Shown here: piece by piece, positions 1 to 10,540 of the stretch
Layout of the letters: each line of letters opens with the position of its first letter
How positions within the stretch are numbered: position 1 is the stretch's first letter
Origin: Ascoidea asiatica
Lineage: Eukaryota; Ascomycota; Saccharomycetes; Ascoideales; Ascoideaceae
DNA: 64,000 nucleotides
NCBI GenBank assembly: GCA_001600695.1
Contig: BCKQ01000011.1
Coordinates: forward strand, 83,162 to 147,161
Direction: 5' to 3'
Notes under the pieces: generated by a model
Database searches by the model: none
Told to the model about the DNA's origin: nothing
The model's input: only the letters and a program-made list of their open reading frames with translations
Translations under genes and position numbers: made by a program

Positions 1-571
1 TATTCTGCACCTGATGGTGATTCTTATTCTGAATATTACTATTATTATTATTATTATTAATATTATTGTTATTATTATTATTATTATTATTATTAGATTT
101 TAGTTTATGTTTATTTTGTTTGAGATGTTTCTTATGAGTACAAATATGAGATTTTTTTTTATTTTTGTTTTTATTTTTAAATTGATTAATTGATTTTAAA
201 TTATTATTATTTTGAGTGAAATATTTTATAATATTACCTTCTAAAGAGACAGTTGTTAATCTTCTATAATCCCATTCTTTATCACCATTATATTGATTTG
301 ATAAATCTTGATGTAATTGAAAAGATAAAGGAACAATTTGTTGTGGAAAAGCCCATAAAGCTAATAAACCACCAGCTTTACCACTTGCACCACCTGCAAC
401 CCTTTTCGATTCTAATATTGTAATATAATGAGTATTTGGATCAAATAATGGATGTCTTGTAAGATAATAAGCAGTACAAACACCAATAATTCCAGCACCT
501 ACTATAATTATATGATGTTTGCCTTTATGATTACCGGAAGGAGTTGAAGTATATTTTAAATATTCAGTCAT
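1..571 (-). CDS. TDA3: TDA3-like FAD-dependent oxidoreductase (partial, 5' part)
   Basis: The reading frame opens with ATG at 571 and runs leftward off the window, so only the first 190 codons are seen. Residues about 20-30 form a Rossmann nucleotide-binding motif (IIIVGAGIIG). It is followed by YYLTRHP and by GGASGKAGGLLALWAFP, a block typical of the Tda3 branch of the DAO-type FAD oxidoreductases. Tda3 of S. cerevisiae is linked to late-endosome-to-Golgi traffic; its substrate is not settled. Odd here: after about residue 125 the conserved core is interrupted by a Lys/Asn-rich insert with an Asn homopolymer encoded by AAT repeats at about 42-95. The family call rests on the N-terminal motifs. 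The C-terminal half is outside the window, so a premature break cannot be excluded. Confidence 0.75.
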   Translation of the reverse strand, partial: MTEYLKYTSTPSGNHKGKHHIIIVGAGIIGVCTAYYLTRHPLFDPNTHYITILESKRVAGGASGKAGGLLALWAFPQQIVPLSFQLHQDLSNQYNGDKEWDYRRLTTVSLEGNIIKYFTQNNNNLKSINQFKNKNKNKKKSHICTHKKHLKQNKHKLKSNNNNNNNNNNNINNNNNNSNIQNKNHHQVQN

Positions 572-3500
572 TTAGCTAAATTTCTAGGAATTTTTTTAAA
601 AAAAAGAAATAAAATAAGAAAATTTTTTTTTATAAAACTATTATTTTTGATATATATATATATATTTATTTATATATGATAATATTTGAGATTAAAATTA
701 ATTCTATATATATATTTCTTTAATCATTCAATTACTGATTGAAATAATGATTATATTATATATGGATATCAATGATTTTATTATTGAGATTATATTATTA
801 AGTTATATTAAAATTGATAATGTTAATAATTATTGAAAATTATTTTATTGAATAAGATAAGATTCTTTTAAATCATGTAAGTAAATAAATAATGAAGCTA
901 ATAAATTTAAGCGCTAATTCATTAAGTTTTCAATATGATAATAGTTAATTAAGAAATGGAAAATAAAAAATTATTTTGATTAATAAACAAAAGAATAAAT
1001 AAATAAATAAATAAGTGAATAATAAGTGAATAAATAAATAAATGAATAAATAAATAAAATAGTGAAATGAAGTTTTGAATGAGTTTAAAGTAAAGTGGGA
1101 GAATCGAGAAATGTCGATGCTTTATTGTAAAGGAAAAGTAGAATAAGTAATACAGTGGTAATAGAAGAAATACTACGGTACTATAATATTCTACTGAGTA
1201 AATAAAAAATCATATTCTAGCTGTATTTCCAGCAGTGTTTCTCGCAGTGCAATGGCGAGGATNGAGATCTGTATGATAATGTGCCAACAATGAAAGGTGA
1301 ATGAAAGGTGAAAGAGGTCTGTTTGAACGCTACTTTCCAGACCTGTTTCTCTNTTTCTCTCTTTCGCTGTGTTTGAGATCTTGGAATTGTTTGCTTGCAA
1401 TTTTCCTGTTTTCTTTCAGAAACAAAAATCGTTCGTTTTTACAAAACACATCACGCAAGTGCCATATGAGCGGGGGAGGCTGGTGTTTTTTGAATTTAAG
1501 CAAGCACCAGAGAAATTAGCTTGTCAATATCCTAGTCAAAATAATTGCTATANCAGTGTCATGTGATACAACAAGAACATCCCTTTTGAAAAGGTTTTTG
1601 CGATTATGGTGTGCTTTTTTTTTTCACAAATAATACAAATATTACATAAGATCATTGGTTATCAGCTAATTACCATGGAGAGAAAGAGAAATTGCAAGAC
1701 TTTGAAGAAGCATCTTGAAAACCATCAGACGAATCATCTCCAGAACTATCACCGTTAACATTGGTACAAAACTATCAGCATTGAACCGAAATACTTCAAA
1801 AAGAAAGACAATAAAGCATAGAGACAGAATTACTATTGTTTTATTATCAAGCATATTTCAAATGGCAGAAAAAAAATAAAAAAGTACTACTGTATCAAAA
1901 TTCTTATAAAATCATTCTCCTTTATTCTCATTCTTTTACGAAAAAATACACTACGTTAAAATACAATATCTTCAAAAAACAAATTAAAACCCCATACGTT
2001 TCCCACTATTTATATTCGGAAAAATCTATTTTTTAATTCAATTTCAATATTTATTTTGCTTCAAAATTCTCATCACTGTAGTGCTTGACAATTTTGACAA
2101 TAATATTGCTGATATTAATATTTTTGAGATCAAAATATTTTATTAACATCATAAATTTAAAAATTCAACGCTACTCCTTTTTAACATAACAAAACTTAAT
2201 ATACCTATTAACTTATTTCACGCAGACTAACCTTTAATAAAGTCTCCTAAAATTTAAATTTATCTGAAATTATCTGAAATTATCTAATATTATCCGAAAT
2301 TATTGAAATAAAAGAAATTAAAGTTGAAAAATCGAACCACTTTTTCAAACGACGCAAGCTACAGCATATGATTACCGAATNAAACTTCTGAAAACCCGTT
2401 ACCCGTTCACCATTACCAAAATTTCACCTTTCTTTTCAAAACTTGTTCTAATATCCAGACAGGAAAAAACAATCCAATCAATTCCAAGCGCGGAACAGTT
2501 TTTNAAATATTTATAATAATCCTGATTATAAATCCATAAAGCGGTTCTGTAAATTTAAAATTTTATAAAAATCCACATAAGCCCCCTAAAATGGTCTCAA
2601 ATACGTCATGTGCTAGTTTATCATGTTTACCACCTTTTAGGTCAGATCGCACTAACTTTTTAAGTCCCATTTTTTTATTATTTTTGCCCTTTAAAATTAA
2701 TAAATTTAACTGAAAAGCCTTCAATTTACTTCAAATTTTCCGATTTTAAACATCATTTATTCATTAAAAATAATAAAAATTATTATTTATATACAATTGT
2801 GCATAAACATTACTTTATNGAATATTAAATCTTAGAAGATCTTGAGATTTAATTCAATTCAAGATGAATTAAATTCGCTGATTTCATTACTAAAATATAC
2901 AAATTTGAGTAACTTTAGTGAATCTTACATAATTATAACTAAAATATGATTAATCAATTACTCCTATTATTTTAACTACGTCTTCCAATTACTCATTATT
3001 CCAAATTCGGAAATGACTTTAACAAAATATCAAATCAAATAAACAAATGAAAATAATCAAATCCTTTGGATTCTGCAAGGAATGGTTTATTTTGCATTAT
3101 AAAAACACTAAAAATATGCAATATATTATATATTATATATATAAAACAATGAAAAAACCCTTTTAAAACAAAATAAATTTAAATATGAATTGATATAAAT
3201 TTATACTTGAAATTTCAACTGAACCCCTGAAATTATGATATTTTAGGTTGATTTTAAAACGTGAATTTATGCATATTCAACTTTAGATATTAAANAAAAG
3301 ATGAAATTCGAGTTCTTCTTTTTAATAAAATGTCTTAAAATTGTTTATGATTTTTACTTAAATTTCATTATTTTACTATTATTTTACATATGTTTCATTA
3401 AATTACCATAAAAGTGAAACAATTAATTACTTAATTCAATCATTATATAACCTTTTTGTAAAATAAAATTGAAAACCATACTATCAAACTATTGTAAAGT

Positions 3501-3769
3501 AAAGAAAATATTATTCCATTACTTTGAATCATATCTAATATTTAAAATATAAATAAATTTTATATAAATACATTATATTCCAATCTATTAATTAAAAAGT
3601 CATTATTTATATCCTTTTCTTTTTCTTTCTGTCCCTCTTTTTTTCTTTTTTCTTTTTCTTCTCTTAATTAAAATCGTTAATTTATTAGTTTTAATATTCA
3701 TTATATTTTCAATACTATTTCAATACTATTTCAATACAATTTCAATAATAAATAAATAATTAATTAAAA
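572..3769. other. Gene-free 3.2 kb intergenic region
   Basis: No convincing gene or tRNA was found; the ORFs here are short and lack family motifs. It holds an (AAAT)n-like stretch at about 1003-1060, a GC-richer patch at about 1080-1560, a motif at 2582-2617 that recurs in diverged form at 43334-43369, and a pyrimidine-rich tract at about 3610-3665 that probably belongs to the promoter or leader of the 68-aa gene. Confidence 0.5.
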
Positions 3770-3976
3770 ATGTCTTCTTCTGATGTCGATGTAGTTTATG
3801 TTACAGCTACTGCTAACTCAACCTCAAGTAGTGTTAATGCCACAAATGGTACTACAACTTCTGATTCTGGTGCTTTTTCTATCAAACCATTTAATGCTGA
3901 AGGTTCAACTATGAAAATTTATGCTTTATTAGCTGGTTTTTTTGGTGTTACTTTTCTTTTATCTGCTGCTTTATAA
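3770..3976 (+). CDS. Small Ser/Thr-rich protein with C-terminal hydrophobic segment
   Basis: 68 codons. Residues 1-40 are rich in Ser, Thr, Asn and Val. A short linker (KPFNAEGS) then leads to a C-terminal hydrophobic stretch (about 48-68, MKIYALLAGFFGVTFLLSAAL). The tail resembles the end of a GPI-anchored mannoprotein, with small residues followed by a hydrophobic tail. However, there is no N-terminal signal peptide, and no AG acceptor just upstream that would let a signal exon be spliced on. It could be a tail-anchored membrane peptide or the remnant of a GPI protein. The pyrimidine-rich leader and low-complexity A-rich 5' flank look like a strongly expressed yeast promoter. No family is recognised. 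Confidence 0.55.
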   Translation: MSSSDVDVVYVTATANSTSSSVNATNGTTTSDSGAFSIKPFNAEGSTMKIYALLAGFFGVTFLLSAAL

Positions 3977-4796
3977 TCAATTTAATTTCATTCCATTATA
4001 TAATATAATAAAATATAATAATTAGTTTAATACAATAAATCCTTAATTCCCAATATTATTTATTTCATTCACTCGTATTCAATAAATTTGATAATTTTAA
4101 TAATAATAATAATAATTTTTATTGAATTTCAATTGATCTCTTTTTGTTACCAAATATNATGCATATTTTATAATTGAAACAAATTTTTTTCAAATAAATA
4201 TTTCTTCTATGGTTTATTATTGCCGAAATTTGTTTTGAAATGAACAAAAATTAATAATCTCCTATTTGAAATCATTTAGCAGTATTTCACTGAATCTCTT
4301 AGATTGAATTTCATTATAAATCATTTTTTTTTTTTTTTGTTTCGTATACATGGACTAATTAATTATTATTGTTATCTTCTTTTTTGTTTCAATCACCAAC
4401 AAATTGTTTTACAATTGAGACTTATCACTTAGCCTTGGATCATTGAAATTCCATCTGAAACCAAAATCCTTTGTTCTGTGCAATCAATATAATCAATTCC
4501 ATCATTTCATTCAATTTCATTCAATTTCATTCAATTTCATTTAATTTCATTTAATTTCATTTTATTTTTTTACTCCTGTTGTTTTTTGAGATTTGGAAAT
4601 TGATCCGTATCAGTCGCGCACCCCAATAATTACTTGCAGAACTCCAGACCCACAATTCTGGATTCAACGGTAACATCAATAATAAACCTAATACAAAGAT
4701 AAAAGTAGTTAAATTATTGATATTGCTATTAGAAATATTTCACAAGTAGATACGATTGTTTATTATTTATCATGTAGATATTATTTGTATCATATA
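3977..4796. other. Intergenic region between the 68-aa gene and TLG1
   Basis: Convergent 3' flank. No gene seen. It contains a 10-bp tandem repeat at 4503-4562, listed separately. Confidence 0.5.
4503..4562. repeat. 10-bp tandem repeat (TTCATTCAAT units)
   Basis: About six adjacent decamers of the form TTCATTCAAT or TTCATTTAAT in the 3' intergenic region. The period is exact and units differ at one base. Confidence 0.85.
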
Positions 4797-5507
4797 TTAT
4801 ACTACTACTATCAAAACAAGTAAAACAACCAATGCAATAATTAATAATACTATACAACAATCACTTGCTTTTTCTTTATTTTTCTCTAAAATAAATCCAA
4901 TTCTTTTCATTCCTCTTTTCAATTTATCTTCAACTCTATCAATATCACTATCTAAACCATGTAATAATTCACTTTGACTCTCCAATTCAGTACCCATAGT
5001 TGTTGCTTGTTGTCTAATATTATTGACCGTATAAAATACTGAATCTAATTGTTGATCTTGTTCTGCAATTAATTCTTGCACCTGATTATCATTAAATTGA
5101 TCTCTTTCATGAGGATCTTCATTATCATTATTATTACTATTATTATCATCATATTTTATAAATGGATTATGTCCTAATGAATTTTTCATATTCACATCTG
5201 AATTTAAACTTTTCCAACTATTATTTATACTATTTATTTCTCCGTTTAAATTTTTAATAATTTCTTCTCTTTTTAAAATATCATTATCTGATAGTTTGAA
5301 TAATTCTGGATTATTTTTCGAAATTTCTATAGATTCTTCTAAATCTTTTATTGTTTCTGATAATTCTAACATATTATTATCAAAATCCATTTTATCTTCA
5401 TTCTCAATTTTATTTAAATTACTGCTATTATTTAATCTATTTAAGAAATCTCTTAGATTACTTATCTGAATTTCAGCATCTTGCTTAACTTCATTGAATG
5501 GATCCAT
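4797..5507 (-). CDS. TLG1: Qc-SNARE Tlg1 (t-SNARE of the trans-Golgi and early endosome)
   Basis: 236 aa (S. cerevisiae Tlg1 is 224). An N-terminal helical region (1-100, starting MDPFNEV) is followed by an Asn/Asp-rich linker (about 119-142). The SNARE heptad region is at about 145-205, with the zero-layer glutamine at about Q178 (ELESQSELL). A Lys/Arg-rich juxtamembrane segment and a C-terminal transmembrane anchor (about 217-236) follow. CC precedes the anchor, as expected for a palmitoylated SNARE. Tlg1 pairs with Tlg2, Vti1 and Snc1/2 in fusion of endosome-derived vesicles with the TGN. It is divergent from the Dpy-30 protein gene, with a 370-bp shared promoter. Confidence 0.9.
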   Translation of the reverse strand: MDPFNEVKQDAEIQISNLRDFLNRLNNSSNLNKIENEDKMDFDNNMLELSETIKDLEESIEISKNNPELFKLSDNDILKREEIIKNLNGEINSINNSWKSLNSDVNMKNSLGHNPFIKYDDNNSNNNDNEDPHERDQFNDNQVQELIAEQDQQLDSVFYTVNNIRQQATTMGTELESQSELLHGLDSDIDRVEDKLKRGMKRIGFILEKNKEKASDCCIVLLIIALVVLLVLIVVV

Positions 5508-5877
5508 TTTTAGTTATTATATGGCTTTACACTTTATTTTTTAATATCTTATTCAACTTTACTGTANATGTTATTGTATATTATTCAGATTCTAAAGTAG
5601 TTGAATCAAATACAAATACACTTATCATCATTGATATCATCCATTTCTCAATAATAATTGTAATTGATGGAGTAACGTTAACAGATGTCTTAAAGTTCTT
5701 TTCAGCGATATACTTAGAGCCCTTNTTTAAGGGCTTCAATTAAAATGTCAATAAATAAACTTACTGCAATATTCTTGAGTATTTTGAAAATATAAACACC
5801 ATCAGAATGAAATTAATTTATCTCCAATATTTCAATTCTGATTAGGTTAATAAAAGTGATAAGTGTTTAAATAAAAA
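5508..5877. other. Divergent promoter, TLG1 / SDC1-like
   Basis: 370 bp between two start codons. It holds a perfect TAACGTTA palindrome at 5673-5680. The short ORF overlapping it has no recognisable features. Confidence 0.4.
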
Positions 5878-7128
5878 ATGGAGAATGATACCATAAATCC
5901 AAATTCAAACAAACAATCTCTTTCTCAAAACTTAGATGAATCAGAAGCTAAATCTTTATCAGAAACTCCAATATTTGATAATGAAAAAATAGAAGAAAAT
6001 AATGATATNCAGGATAATATAAAAGATAATATCCAGAATAGTTTTCAGGATAATATCAAGAATGATATTCAAGATACTGTCCAGGATAATGTTATAGAAA
6101 ATAAATCTCCAGACAGTAATTCAAATAGTACAATAAGTGAATATAATAATGAATCAAACAATAATGAAACCGATATAGAATCAGATGAAAAAAATTCAAA
6201 TCCATTAAATAATCAATATATCAATAAATTCAATAACTCAGATGAAAATATTAATAATAATATAAACAGTCCGAAGGATATAAAAAGTGAAGATAATCTT
6301 GTAACATTTGATAATGATGAACATTTAGTTACAGAATATAATAAACAAGAAATTGAATTAAATAATCTACAATCAATTAACGAATCAAATCAACCAAAAG
6401 ATAATTCATTTGAGAATTTAAGAAAGGATAGCTTTTCAAAAAACTTAAATAAAGATACAATGAGATATTCAAGTAAAAGAAGTAGTAAAAAATCTAGTAA
6501 AGAATCAAGTAAGGAACCTATAGAAAATAAGGATGAAAAGAATAATCAATTAAATACAAATTTCAAAAAATCTAAATTTCTTACACCATTTAGTGATAAT
6601 AATGGAATTAAAGTTAGTAAAATTATTGAAATACCGAAAAAAACAGAACTTTCTGAAATTACTGGAGGTGCACCATTAAGAAAATGGATAAATAAAGAAA
6701 TTACACCATACCTACTACAAGGTATGAGATTAATTTGTAAAGAAAAATCAGATGAACCTTTGAAATTATTAGGNGAATTTTTAATTCAAAAAAATAATGA
6801 ACTAAAAAAAAATAATGAACTAGAAATCAATGAAAATAAGAACAATGATAATAAAATCAATGATGAAGATATTCCAGTTGATAATGATATCGAAATGGAT
6901 CAAAATCACGGTCATGAAAATGATATTGATATTGAAGTTGAAGTTGATTATGATAATGATATCAAGACTGATATTGAAAATGATAATGAACATCAAAATG
7001 AAAGTGAAAATATAGTAATAAACAAGAATCTTGATGATAATAGTAGTATGAATCATAATAAAAGTGAAATAAATGGAATAGAAAATGGAACTGAAAATGG
7101 AATAATTGAAGAAAGTAATAAAGTTTAA
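5878..7128 (+). CDS. SDC1: Dpy-30-domain protein, COMPASS subunit Sdc1-like, with long acidic extensions
   Basis: 416 aa, against 175 in S. cerevisiae Sdc1. The only globular part is a Dpy-30 dimerisation motif at about residues 260-310 (GGAPLRKWINKEITPYLLQG, then MRLI, and EPLKLL followed by an EFLIQ stretch). This matches the Sdc1 pattern of Arg-Lys, Thr-Pro-hydrophobic-Leu-hydrophobic, Gly-Met and Pro-Leu. In COMPASS, Sdc1 binds Bre2 in the Set1 H3K4 methyltransferase complex. The first 255 residues and the last 100 are Asn/Asp/Glu/Ser-rich and look disordered. They include an imperfect QDNI/KDNI repeat (about 45-75) and an Ile-Asp-rich acidic tail. Two Ns fall at third codon positions. 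The domain call is firm; assignment to COMPASS rather than another Dpy-30 partner is inferred. Confidence 0.75.
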   Translation: MENDTINPNSNKQSLSQNLDESEAKSLSETPIFDNEKIEENNDXQDNIKDNIQNSFQDNIKNDIQDTVQDNVIENKSPDSNSNSTISEYNNESNNNETDIESDEKNSNPLNNQYINKFNNSDENINNNINSPKDIKSEDNLVTFDNDEHLVTEYNKQEIELNNLQSINESNQPKDNSFENLRKDSFSKNLNKDTMRYSSKRSSKKSSKESSKEPIENKDEKNNQLNTNFKKSKFLTPFSDNNGIKVSKIIEIPKKTELSEITGGAPLRKWINKEITPYLLQGMRLICKEKSDEPLKLLXEFLIQKNNELKKNNELEINENKNNDNKINDEDIPVDNDIEMDQNHGHENDIDIEVEVDYDNDIKTDIENDNEHQNESENIVINKNLDDNSSMNHNKSEINGIENGTENGIIEESNKV

Positions 7129-7211
7129 AATTTATTTATTAAGAATTAATTGATCGTATTATTATTATTATTATTATATTATATACAGTAAATAAACAGT
7201 ATTTTTTTTAC

Positions 7212-8954
7212 TTAAAATTTCTCTTCAATAAAACCCAGGTCAGGATTATTACTCATTTTAAAACCCCAAGTTGCGAAAATTTTTAAAAGTCCAATTCTCC
7301 AACCACTACATAAACCTTCAAAACCATTTGAATTACCAATATTTGAATAATAAATATCAAAAGGAGTTTTAAAAAANCCATTATAACCAGCAAATTTAAT
7401 AATTAAATCATCTTCAGTTAATTTTAAAGAATCATTATCAGAAATTGATTTTAATTGATTATTCATATTAAATTGATTAAATTGATTATATTGAGAATAT
7501 TGATTATAATCATTATAATCATAATTTTCATTATTACTAATATTATTATTACTATTTTGAATATAATTTTTTTGATTAGTATAATTTAATAAGAAATTAA
7601 CTTGAGATCTTCTTAATAAAGTTTCAAAAGGTAATTTTATGAATAAATTTAAAATTTTACAAATTAATTGTAAAAAATCAAATAAAATTGGAGAATTATA
7701 ATAATTTAAATGAAATTTAAAAAATAAAAAAAATTTTAAAAATTTAATTAAGAAATTATTGATTAATGAATAAAAAAAAGTTGGTAAGATTAAATTAAAA
7801 GGACAAAAGAATATTTTTAAATTTTTAATTGAGTTAATAATTGAACGACTATTGTTGCTGTTATTGTTATTTATATTATTTATACTATTTATATCATTAT
7901 TATTGGTATTATTATTGTTGTTATTTAATGGATTGATTGAAGTTAGGATGAATTTAATTTTAATTAAATCTATTGGAACTAAAATAAAAGTAGTTAAAAT
8001 TGATATTGATATTGATAAAAGAAAAGATTTTAAAGGATTTGAAGAATGAGAAATATCAATAAATATTGGATCAGGAATATTTAATATTGAAGATAAAAAC
8101 CCAGATAACCAAGATTCAATTGATTTAAAAAAAAGATTATAAAAAAAAGAAGTATTTGTTGCTCTCCAAAGACCTTTTGTACCTTCTTTTGATAATATTG
8201 AAGACATTATATCTATGGTATGTAAAGATAAAGGTTGTAAATGATTTTTATTTAATAAATTTGAAGATAATGGATTAATTTTAATTGGATCTGGAATTGG
8301 ATTTGAGATAATATTTTGATTTTGATTTATTGAAGATTGAGTATTTAATTGATTATTATCACTAAAAAAATAATCTATATCATCTAATTCTTCATCTACA
8401 TTATTCAGTGTATTATTATTTATATTATTTTTTATTTTTGTATTATGAATAGTATTATTAGTATTATTATTATTAAGATTATTAATTGAATTTGAATTAG
8501 AATTGGTAGAATTTATATTAAAAGATCCAACTTGTAATAATAATCTAACAATTTCAAAAGGTTGAGAAATGCAAATTTTTAAATAATTTTTAGATAAATA
8601 ATTGAATAAATTTTTTATAATATCTTTTAAATTATTAATATTAAAGAAATCTTGTAATTCATAATCACTAAGAGAAATATTACTATTATGATTATTATTG
8701 CGATTATTATTATTATTATTGATTAAGCTTGATGTTGATAATGAGTTAGTTAAAGAAGATAATGAATTTTTTGATAATTTTTTATTGAAATTTTTTGATG
8801 ATCTTATACCAATACCTAAAGCAGAGTTTGAAGAAGATAAAGTTTCAGATATTGATTTACCATTTTCATAAAGAACACCAATTCCAGGTCTATAAATTAC
8901 ACTATAATCACCATCAAAAGTTAAAGGATTATAATAAGGTCTTAATTCTTTCAT
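7212..8954 (-). CDS. UGO1: Mitochondrial outer-membrane fusion factor Ugo1
   Basis: 580 aa (S. cerevisiae Ugo1 is 502). The start shows the Ugo1 signature LRPYYNPLTFDGDYSVIYRP. Degenerate mitochondrial-carrier repeats follow, with PX(D/E)-type motifs: QPFEIVRLLLQVG (about 132), VPIDLIKIKF (about 325) and LPFETLLRRSQV (about 440). A conserved WRATNTSFFYNLFF segment comes before the central membrane span. Ugo1 links Fzo1 and Mgm1 during outer- and inner-membrane fusion. Several Asn-rich inserts (about 80-95, 150-185, 340-370 and 470-500) interrupt the carrier-like core. The 3' end is only 83 bp from that of the convergent Dpy-30 gene. One N is at a third codon position. Confidence 0.9.
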   Translation of the reverse strand: MKELRPYYNPLTFDGDYSVIYRPGIGVLYENGKSISETLSSSNSALGIGIRSSKNFNKKLSKNSLSSLTNSLSTSSLINNNNNNRNNNHNSNISLSDYELQDFFNINNLKDIIKNLFNYLSKNYLKICISQPFEIVRLLLQVGSFNINSTNSNSNSINNLNNNNTNNTIHNTKIKNNINNNTLNNVDEELDDIDYFFSDNNQLNTQSSINQNQNIISNPIPDPIKINPLSSNLLNKNHLQPLSLHTIDIMSSILSKEGTKGLWRATNTSFFYNLFFKSIESWLSGFLSSILNIPDPIFIDISHSSNPLKSFLLSISISILTTFILVPIDLIKIKFILTSINPLNNNNNNTNNNDINSINNINNNNSNNSRSIINSIKNLKIFFCPFNLILPTFFYSLINNFLIKFLKFFLFFKFHLNYYNSPILFDFLQLICKILNLFIKLPFETLLRRSQVNFLLNYTNQKNYIQNSNNNISNNENYDYNDYNQYSQYNQFNQFNMNNQLKSISDNDSLKLTEDDLIIKFAGYNXFFKTPFDIYYSNIGNSNGFEGLCSGWRIGLLKIFATWGFKMSNNPDLGFIEEKF

Positions 8955-9344
8955 TTCAAGAATATCATTACTTTGAATATGAGCATAAGTTTCAATTCAA
9001 ATTGTTTTATTTTGAATTGATTAATGATATGATCTATTAATGAATATTTTATTGTAATTACTAACAAATTGATATCAAATTTGTTGAATTTGATGAATGT
9101 AAATCTGGTGATTTTGGTTTAACCAAAATCAAAAATAAATTGATTGGAGTGAGATTGAGTTGAATCTAACAAGAAGGAAAAAGATAAGATCTCGTGACAA
9201 CATTGCCTGTTTTTATGATTATGTAAGCGGAAAACAAAAATTAAAAAAAGCTGAGTCAGCAAAAATAAAAGCAGGAACTCAGTTGAACCTCTTATTTGGC
9301 GACAGAATTTATGTAAATTGAGGAAATCCTAAGCGGGAATTTAT

Positions 9345-9355
9345 TCTTCATGTGG
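9345..9355 (+). promoter_or_regulatory. ICRE/UAS-INO-like site (Ino2-Ino4)
   Basis: TCTTCATGTGG fits the inositol/choline-responsive element consensus WYTTCAYRTGS. It lies 391 bp upstream of the UGO1 start and 1.19 kb upstream of OPI1. Binding is inferred only; a short degenerate motif can occur by chance. Confidence 0.35.
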
Positions 9356-9425
9356 AAGTTGAAGCCTAAACACGCATGGCTCTGTGACATGACACCGAAA
9401 GTGAAGCACGGCGGGTGCCGAAACA

Positions 9426-9470
9426 GGTGAATTTGGTGAATCTGGCGGATCTGGCAAATTTGGTGCATTT
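9426..9470. repeat. Imperfect 9-bp tandem repeat, five copies
   Basis: Units are GGTGAATTT, GGTGAATCT, GGCGGATCT, GGCAAATTT and GGTGCATTT. The period of nine gives an open Gly-X-X pattern, but stops close the frame within about 45 codons and there is no ATG, so it is treated as non-coding. Confidence 0.7.
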
Positions 9471-9605
9471 GATACGATTTGTTATTTGTATTCTGTGAGG
9501 GTTGCGAAAGTTACGAGACTTTTAGCAGTAGTAAGAAAAGAGCGAGAATAGAACTAGAATAGAACAAGAATAGAGTAGGTAGAGAGTGAGTAGAACAAGA
9601 TTGAA

Positions 9606-9616
9606 TTTTCATGTGA
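9606..9616 (+). promoter_or_regulatory. Second ICRE/UAS-INO-like site
   Basis: TTTTCATGTGA matches the first ten positions of WYTTCAYRTGS; the last base is A rather than G or C. It is 925 bp upstream of OPI1. Confidence 0.3.
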
Positions 9617-10540
9617 AAAGTGTTGGAAAAGTGAAAAATTGGCAGATGACAGAGAAGAAGTGCAGGGGCTTTAATACAGTACTTTAATAGTACTTTAATC
9701 GCCGTTCCAACAATCTGGCTTTACTTTTTTATGAGCTGTGGCCAACATTTTTCACTTTCACAAGATTTTATTGATTTCTTCGTTAGAGAATAGTGAATAA
9801 AGCAGACAGTGGCACTGAGAGAGTTTCAATAAAGGTTTAATAAACCATCGAGACATGTTCCTGGAGAATAATAGAATAAGAGAAAGCAGACTAAAAAGCA
9901 GTTAGAAAGCAGCTAGAAAGCAGAAGAAGGACTGCAAAAAGAAAGAAGAGAACGAAGAGACAGAAGAGAAAATAGTGACCAGGAAGATGTTGGTCTGAAG
10001 CAGATTCTGGCCTTAAGTATGGCCTACGGAGTGCAGTACACCGCTGCTGTTAACTATGGCAGCCGGTAATAGTTAGTANTGTTATTGTGATAGTATTTAC
10101 AGTACTGTATCNATTGATTATTGATTATTGATGATTATTTATTTATTTCATTTTGGTTTTTGGCTTTTTTGGAGACTATTCAACAAACATTTGACACTGG
10201 ATATTGGGTACAATTATTTGAACTGATTAATAAAAAATAATAATCTTTAATTATTTAGCTATTTATTTAAAATTATATAATTATCTCGATAGAAAATCAG
10301 TTAAATACACATTCTTTTACTCATTCGTTTTCATTTTATTCATTCAATACATATTCTATTCAAATCAAACTATTTTATTCAAATTTTATTCTTCGTTTAT
10401 CATTTCTACTTTGTATCATACAAATATTATTCAAATCAAATTAAATTATATCAAATCAAGTAAACTTCTATTATATTATATCATATCATATTATATTATA
10501 TTGTATCATACTATATCATATTATTACTGCTCTCATTATA

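Larger units (their letters stand above)
8955..10540. other. Divergent promoter region, UGO1 / OPI1
   Basis: 1.6 kb, clearly GC-richer at about 9200-10080 than the flanking genes. It contains two ICRE/UAS-INO-like sites, a five-copy 9-bp imperfect repeat at 9426-9470, purine-rich stretches (about 9880-9970) and a 16-codon ORF with GC-rich codons at 10019-10069. TATAT-rich sequence lies just upstream of OPI1. Confidence 0.45.
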
